Source: Bacteroidales bacterium (GTDB lineage Bacteria; Bacteroidota; Bacteroidia; Bacteroidales; Muribaculaceae). From it: DNA of 41,316 nt. The position numbers and the translations under genes were made by a program. This document shows positions 38,328-41,316 of this stretch, in pieces. The stretch is from contig JAUNNJ010000013.1 of assembly GCA_030531495.1 (NCBI GenBank), positions 1 to 41,316 of the forward strand, written 5' to 3'. The stretch's first letter is position 1; each line of letters starts with the position of its first letter. The notes under the pieces are model-generated. The model made no database searches. It was given only the letters and a program-made list of their open reading frames with translations, and had not been told where the DNA came from.

Positions 38328-41147
38328 ATGCCTATAAAGATTAGTAAAGCAGCAAAAGACTTAAACATCGCAGTGCAGACTGCTATCGACTTCCTGAAAA
38401 AGAATGGCACCGAAGTGGAAGGTCTCAACGCGCGCATCAGCGACGAAACCTTCGACATGCTCATTCAGAAGTACAAGCCCGAAATGCTACAAAAGAAGGC
38501 AGCCGAACAGATCACTCACGACCGCAAGGAGGAGAAAGCTGCTCAAGCTGCTGAAAAGAAGCGTCGCGAAGCCGAAGAAATTAAAACGGCAGAAGTGAAC
38601 ATACAGAAACCTAAAGTGCTGGGGAAAATCGACCTCGACACTAAGGGCAACCCTGTGGCTCAAAAACCTGCTGCAACCGAAGCGCCTAAAGCCGAAAAGA
38701 AGGCCGAAGAAGTGAAGGTGGAAGAAAAAGAACTCCCTAAGGCTCAAGCAAAGCCTGAACAGCCTAAGGAGGAAAAGCCACAACCAAAGAAAGAGGCTCC
38801 TGTGGAAGAACCAAAGAAGCAAACTGCTGCTGAACCCGAACAGGTGAAAGAGCAACCTACCGAGCAACCCGCTACCACCCAACCAGAAGTGGAAGAGGTG
38901 ACTACCAACACCCCACGTGTGGCTGGTCCGAAGGTGGTGGGAAAAATCGACTTGGCTGCGCTCAACCAGTCGACCCGTCCTAAAAAGAAAACCAAGGAGG
39001 AGAAACGCAACGAGCGCATCAACAAGGAAAAGGCTCGCCAAGGTGCTGCTGGCGAAGGCGAAAAGCGCAAACGCAAACGTATCGGCAAAGAAAAAGTAGA
39101 CATCGAAAAGAGCGTTCAGCAACAATCGCAAGGTGGCAACAACAACCAAAAGCGTGGTCAACAGCAAAATGCTAACAACGCACAAAATGCAGGCGCAGGT
39201 AAGCGCAACAAAAAAGATAAAAACAAACGCCCATTCAAGGCTGAAGTAAGCGAGGAAGACGTACAGCGCCAAATGAAGGAAACGCTGGCTCGCCTCACCA
39301 ACAAGCAGCAAAAGAAGGGCGCTAAGTGGCGTCGTGAAAAACGCGAAGCTATCCGCGAAGAAGAACGCGCTGAAGCTGAAGCAGTAGCAGCAGAATCACA
39401 AATTCTGAAACTCACCGAGTTCGTAACTGCTAACGACCTCGCCGCTATGATGAATGTGCCTATCAACAAGGTTATCGGCACCTGTATGAGTATCGGCGTG
39501 ATGGTATCTATCAACCAACGCCTGGACGCAGAGACCATCAATATCGTGGCTGAAGAATTCGGATTCAAGACAGAATACGAAAGCGCTGAGGTGGCTGAAC
39601 AAATCCAAGAAGAGGAAGACAAGCCTGAAGACCTCGAAACTCGTCCACCTGTAGTTACCGTTATGGGTCACGTCGACCACGGTAAGACTTCGCTGCTCGA
39701 CCACATTCGTAACGCCAACGTTATCGCAGGTGAAGCCGGTGGTATCACTCAGCACATCGGTGCTTACAATGTGAAGCTGAAAAACGGCCGTCGCATCACC
39801 TTCCTCGACACCCCTGGTCACGAAGCGTTTACCGCTATGCGTGCTCGTGGTGCAAAGGTGACCGACATCGTTATCATCATCGTGGCTGCCGACGACGCTG
39901 TGATGCCTCAAACTATTGAAGCGCTCAACCACTCATCGGCTGCAGGTGTGCCTATCATCTTCGCCATCAACAAGATTGATAAGCCAGGTGCTAACCCCGA
40001 CAAGATTAAGGAAGAACTTGCCAACCTCAACTACCTCGTGGAAGACTGGGGCGGTAAGTATCAAAGCCAAGATATCAGTGCCAAGAAGGGTCTCGGCGTA
40101 GCCGACCTTCTCGACAAGGTGCTCCTCGAAGCCGACATGCTCGACCTCAAGGCTAACCCTAACCGCAAGGCCACTGGTTCTATCATTGAATCATCGCTCG
40201 ACAAGGGCCGTGGTTATGTAGCCACACTGCTCGTCGACAACGGTACGCTCCATGTGGGCGACATCATCCTTGCCGGCACACACTATGGTAAGGTGAAGGC
40301 GATGTTCAACGAACGCAACCAACGCATCACCGAGGCTGGTCCTTCTTCTCCAGCTTTGATTCTCGGTTTGAATGGCGCTCCTACTGCGGGCGACAAGTTC
40401 AATGTGATGGACACCGACCAAGAAGCACGCCAAATCGCCAACAAGCGCGAACAACTGCAACGCGAACTCGGTCTCCGCACCCAGAAACGCTTCACCCTGG
40501 AAGATATCGCACGCCGCAAGGCTCTGGGCGAATTCCACGAACTGAACGTGATTGTGAAGGGCGACGTAGACGGTTCTATCGAAGCATTGAGCGACTCACT
40601 GCTCAAGCTCTCTACTCCTGAAGTTCAAGTGAACGTGGTTCACAAGGCTGTGGGTGCTATTAGCGAAAGTGATGTAACCCTCGCTGCCGCTTCCAACGCC
40701 TACATCATCGGCTTCCAGGTGCGTCCAAGTGCCGATGCTAAGCGCCTTGCTGCTCAAGAAGGTGTAGACATCCGCATCTACTCTATCATCTACGACTGCA
40801 TCGAAGAAGTGAAGAGCGCGATGGAAGGCATGCTTGCTCCTGAAATCAAGGAAGTGGTTATCGGTAGCGTAATGGTGAAGGAGGTTTACCGCATCAGCAA
40901 GGTAGGCACAATTGCCGGTGCCATGGTGATGGAAGGTAAGATTAAGCGTGGTTGCAAGGTACGCGTCATTCGCGACGGTATCGTGCGCTACACTGGTGCC
41001 CTCGCTTCACTCAAGCGCTTCAAAGACGACGCAAAAGAAGTTACCAACGGTTTCGAATGCGGTTTGAGCATCCAGGGCTACAACGACATTGCTCCCGACG
41101 ACATGCTCGAAGTATTCGAAGAAGTGGAAGTACAAAAGACACTCTAA
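38328..41147 (+). CDS. infB: Translation initiation factor IF-2
   Basis: This 939-residue protein has a first IF2_N helix domain (1-50), a long Lys/Glu/Pro/Gln-rich linker (about 60-340), a second IF2_N part (about 358-415) and the GTPase domain. The P-loop is GHVDHGKT at 447-454, with DTPGHEAF and NKID after it. Domains II, III and C follow (the last with [20 protein letters not shown]). It brings initiator tRNA to the 30S subunit and drives subunit joining. The linker is long and low in complexity, as in other Bacteroidota. The gene ends the operon, with a terminator at 41178-41219. Confidence 0.97.
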   Translation: MPIKISKAAKDLNIAVQTAIDFLKKNGTEVEGLNARISDETFDMLIQKYKPEMLQKKAAEQITHDRKEEKAAQAAEKKRREAEEIKTAEVNIQKPKVLGKIDLDTKGNPVAQKPAATEAPKAEKKAEEVKVEEKELPKAQAKPEQPKEEKPQPKKEAPVEEPKKQTAAEPEQVKEQPTEQPATTQPEVEEVTTNTPRVAGPKVVGKIDLAALNQSTRPKKKTKEEKRNERINKEKARQGAAGEGEKRKRKRIGKEKVDIEKSVQQQSQGGNNNQKRGQQQNANNAQNAGAGKRNKKDKNKRPFKAEVSEEDVQRQMKETLARLTNKQQKKGAKWRREKREAIREEERAEAEAVAAESQILKLTEFVTANDLAAMMNVPINKVIGTCMSIGVMVSINQRLDAETINIVAEEFGFKTEYESAEVAEQIQEEEDKPEDLETRPPVVTVMGHVDHGKTSLLDHIRNANVIAGEAGGITQHIGAYNVKLKNGRRITFLDTPGHEAFTAMRARGAKVTDIVIIIVAADDAVMPQTIEALNHSSAAGVPIIFAINKIDKPGANPDKIKEELANLNYLVEDWGGKYQSQDISAKKGLGVADLLDKVLLEADMLDLKANPNRKATGSIIESSLDKGRGYVATLLVDNGTLHVGDIILAGTHYGKVKAMFNERNQRITEAGPSSPALILGLNGAPTAGDKFNVMDTDQEARQIANKREQLQRELGLRTQKRFTLEDIARRKALGEFHELNVIVKGDVDGSIEALSDSLLKLSTPEVQVNVVHKAVGAISESDVTLAAASNAYIIGFQVRPSADAKRLAAQEGVDIRIYSIIYDCIEEVKSAMEGMLAPEIKEVVIGSVMVKEVYRISKVGTIAGAMVMEGKIKRGCKVRVIRDGIVRYTGALASLKRFKDDAKEVTNGFECGLSIQGYNDIAPDDMLEVFEEVEVQKTL

Positions 41148-41177
41148 TTGCTTCATCAATAAGCAATCAACCTACAC

Positions 41178-41227
41178 GAATGGCTCGGTTAGACCCGCTC
41201 AAGGCTAATTGAGCCATTCTATTTAAT
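41178..41227 (+). terminator. Terminator of the rimP-nusA-infB operon
   Basis: GAATGGCTCGGTTAG (41178-41192) pairs with CTAATTGAGCCATTC (41205-41219) over 15 bases with two G-U pairs, followed by TATTTAAT. It lies 31 bases after the infB stop. Confidence 0.78.
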
Positions 41228-41231
41228 AGAA

Positions 41232-41316
41232 GTTAGAGATTAGAAATAAGAGATTAGATTTTTTGCACACTATCATCTAACATCTAATCTCCAACATCTA
41301 ATTTCTAATCTCTAAT
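41232..41316. repeat. Imperfect palindrome of ATCTAAT-type repeats, cut by window end
   Basis: TTAGAGATTAGAAAT (41232-41246) is the reverse complement of ATTTCTAATCTCTAA near the end (41301-41315), and a second GAGATTAGA/TCTAATCTC pair lies inside. The right half is a run of CATCTAA/ATCTAAT units. The element may extend beyond the window. Confidence 0.65.

Noticed and set aside
41221..41316. CRISPR-like array at the end
   Set aside because: Units are short and irregular, with no constant spacer length and no cas genes nearby; better described as nested inverted repeats.
1..41316. tRNA, rRNA, insertion-sequence or integrase genes
   Set aside because: I looked in the gaps and found no cloverleaf, rRNA segment, transposase or recombinase frame that I could support by eye.

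Overview
The window looks like chromosomal DNA of a gut or oral member of the order Bacteroidales, probably close to Prevotella or Muribaculaceae. The evidence is the gene families (FISUMP and BACON proteins, DUF4251 and DUF1343/NamZ lipoproteins, BspA-type leucine-rich repeats, four-helix-bundle suffix protein, GxxExxY protein, LytTR pairs), weak Shine-Dalgarno sites, and many promoters of the Bacteroidetes type (-7 box TAnnTTTG). Everything here is read from sequence by eye; no database search was run.

Layout. 1-2471: three minus-strand genes, a two-gene secreted-protein unit (FISUMP protein plus a small leader-domain protein) and an EamA permease. 2730-12749: a plus-strand block of envelope genes: a 1008-residue TPR protein, an outer-membrane barrel, CutC, a transglutaminase-like protein and a GH20 hexosaminidase. 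12852-18233: four-helix-bundle protein, PpiD-like chaperone, SufE and a POT-type transporter. 18230-18909: a small inserted cassette (DUF2442 gene behind a truncated partner) flanked by two copies of one terminator. 19067-20822: a LytS/LytTR two-component pair. 20899-25493: a run of eukaryotic-like or unassigned genes (GYF_2 membrane protein, its paralogue, a Ser/Thr kinase with a membrane segment and C-terminal leucine-rich repeats, a probable DNA-binding partner, and a BACON lipoprotein ending in DnaJ-type zinc-finger motifs). 25757-29522: phage-head-like genes without terminase, portal, tail or integrase, interrupted by maoC on the other strand; the capsid-like protein carries a lipoprotein-type leader. 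29875-31589: GxxExxY protein and an RluA-type pseudouridine synthase. 31700-36235: DUF4251 lipoprotein, NamZ-like muramidase, sodium:solute symporter and a WYL regulator; the middle two suggest peptidoglycan-sugar scavenging. 36459-41147: the conserved rimP-nusA-infB operon.

The most unusual parts are the isolated capsid module with a membrane/lipoprotein leader (27713-29522, with relatives at 25757-26678), the receptor-kinase-like gene and its neighbours (20899-25493), and the cassette at 18230-18909, where promoter, operator, a truncated first gene, an intact second gene and a duplicated terminator can all be read directly.
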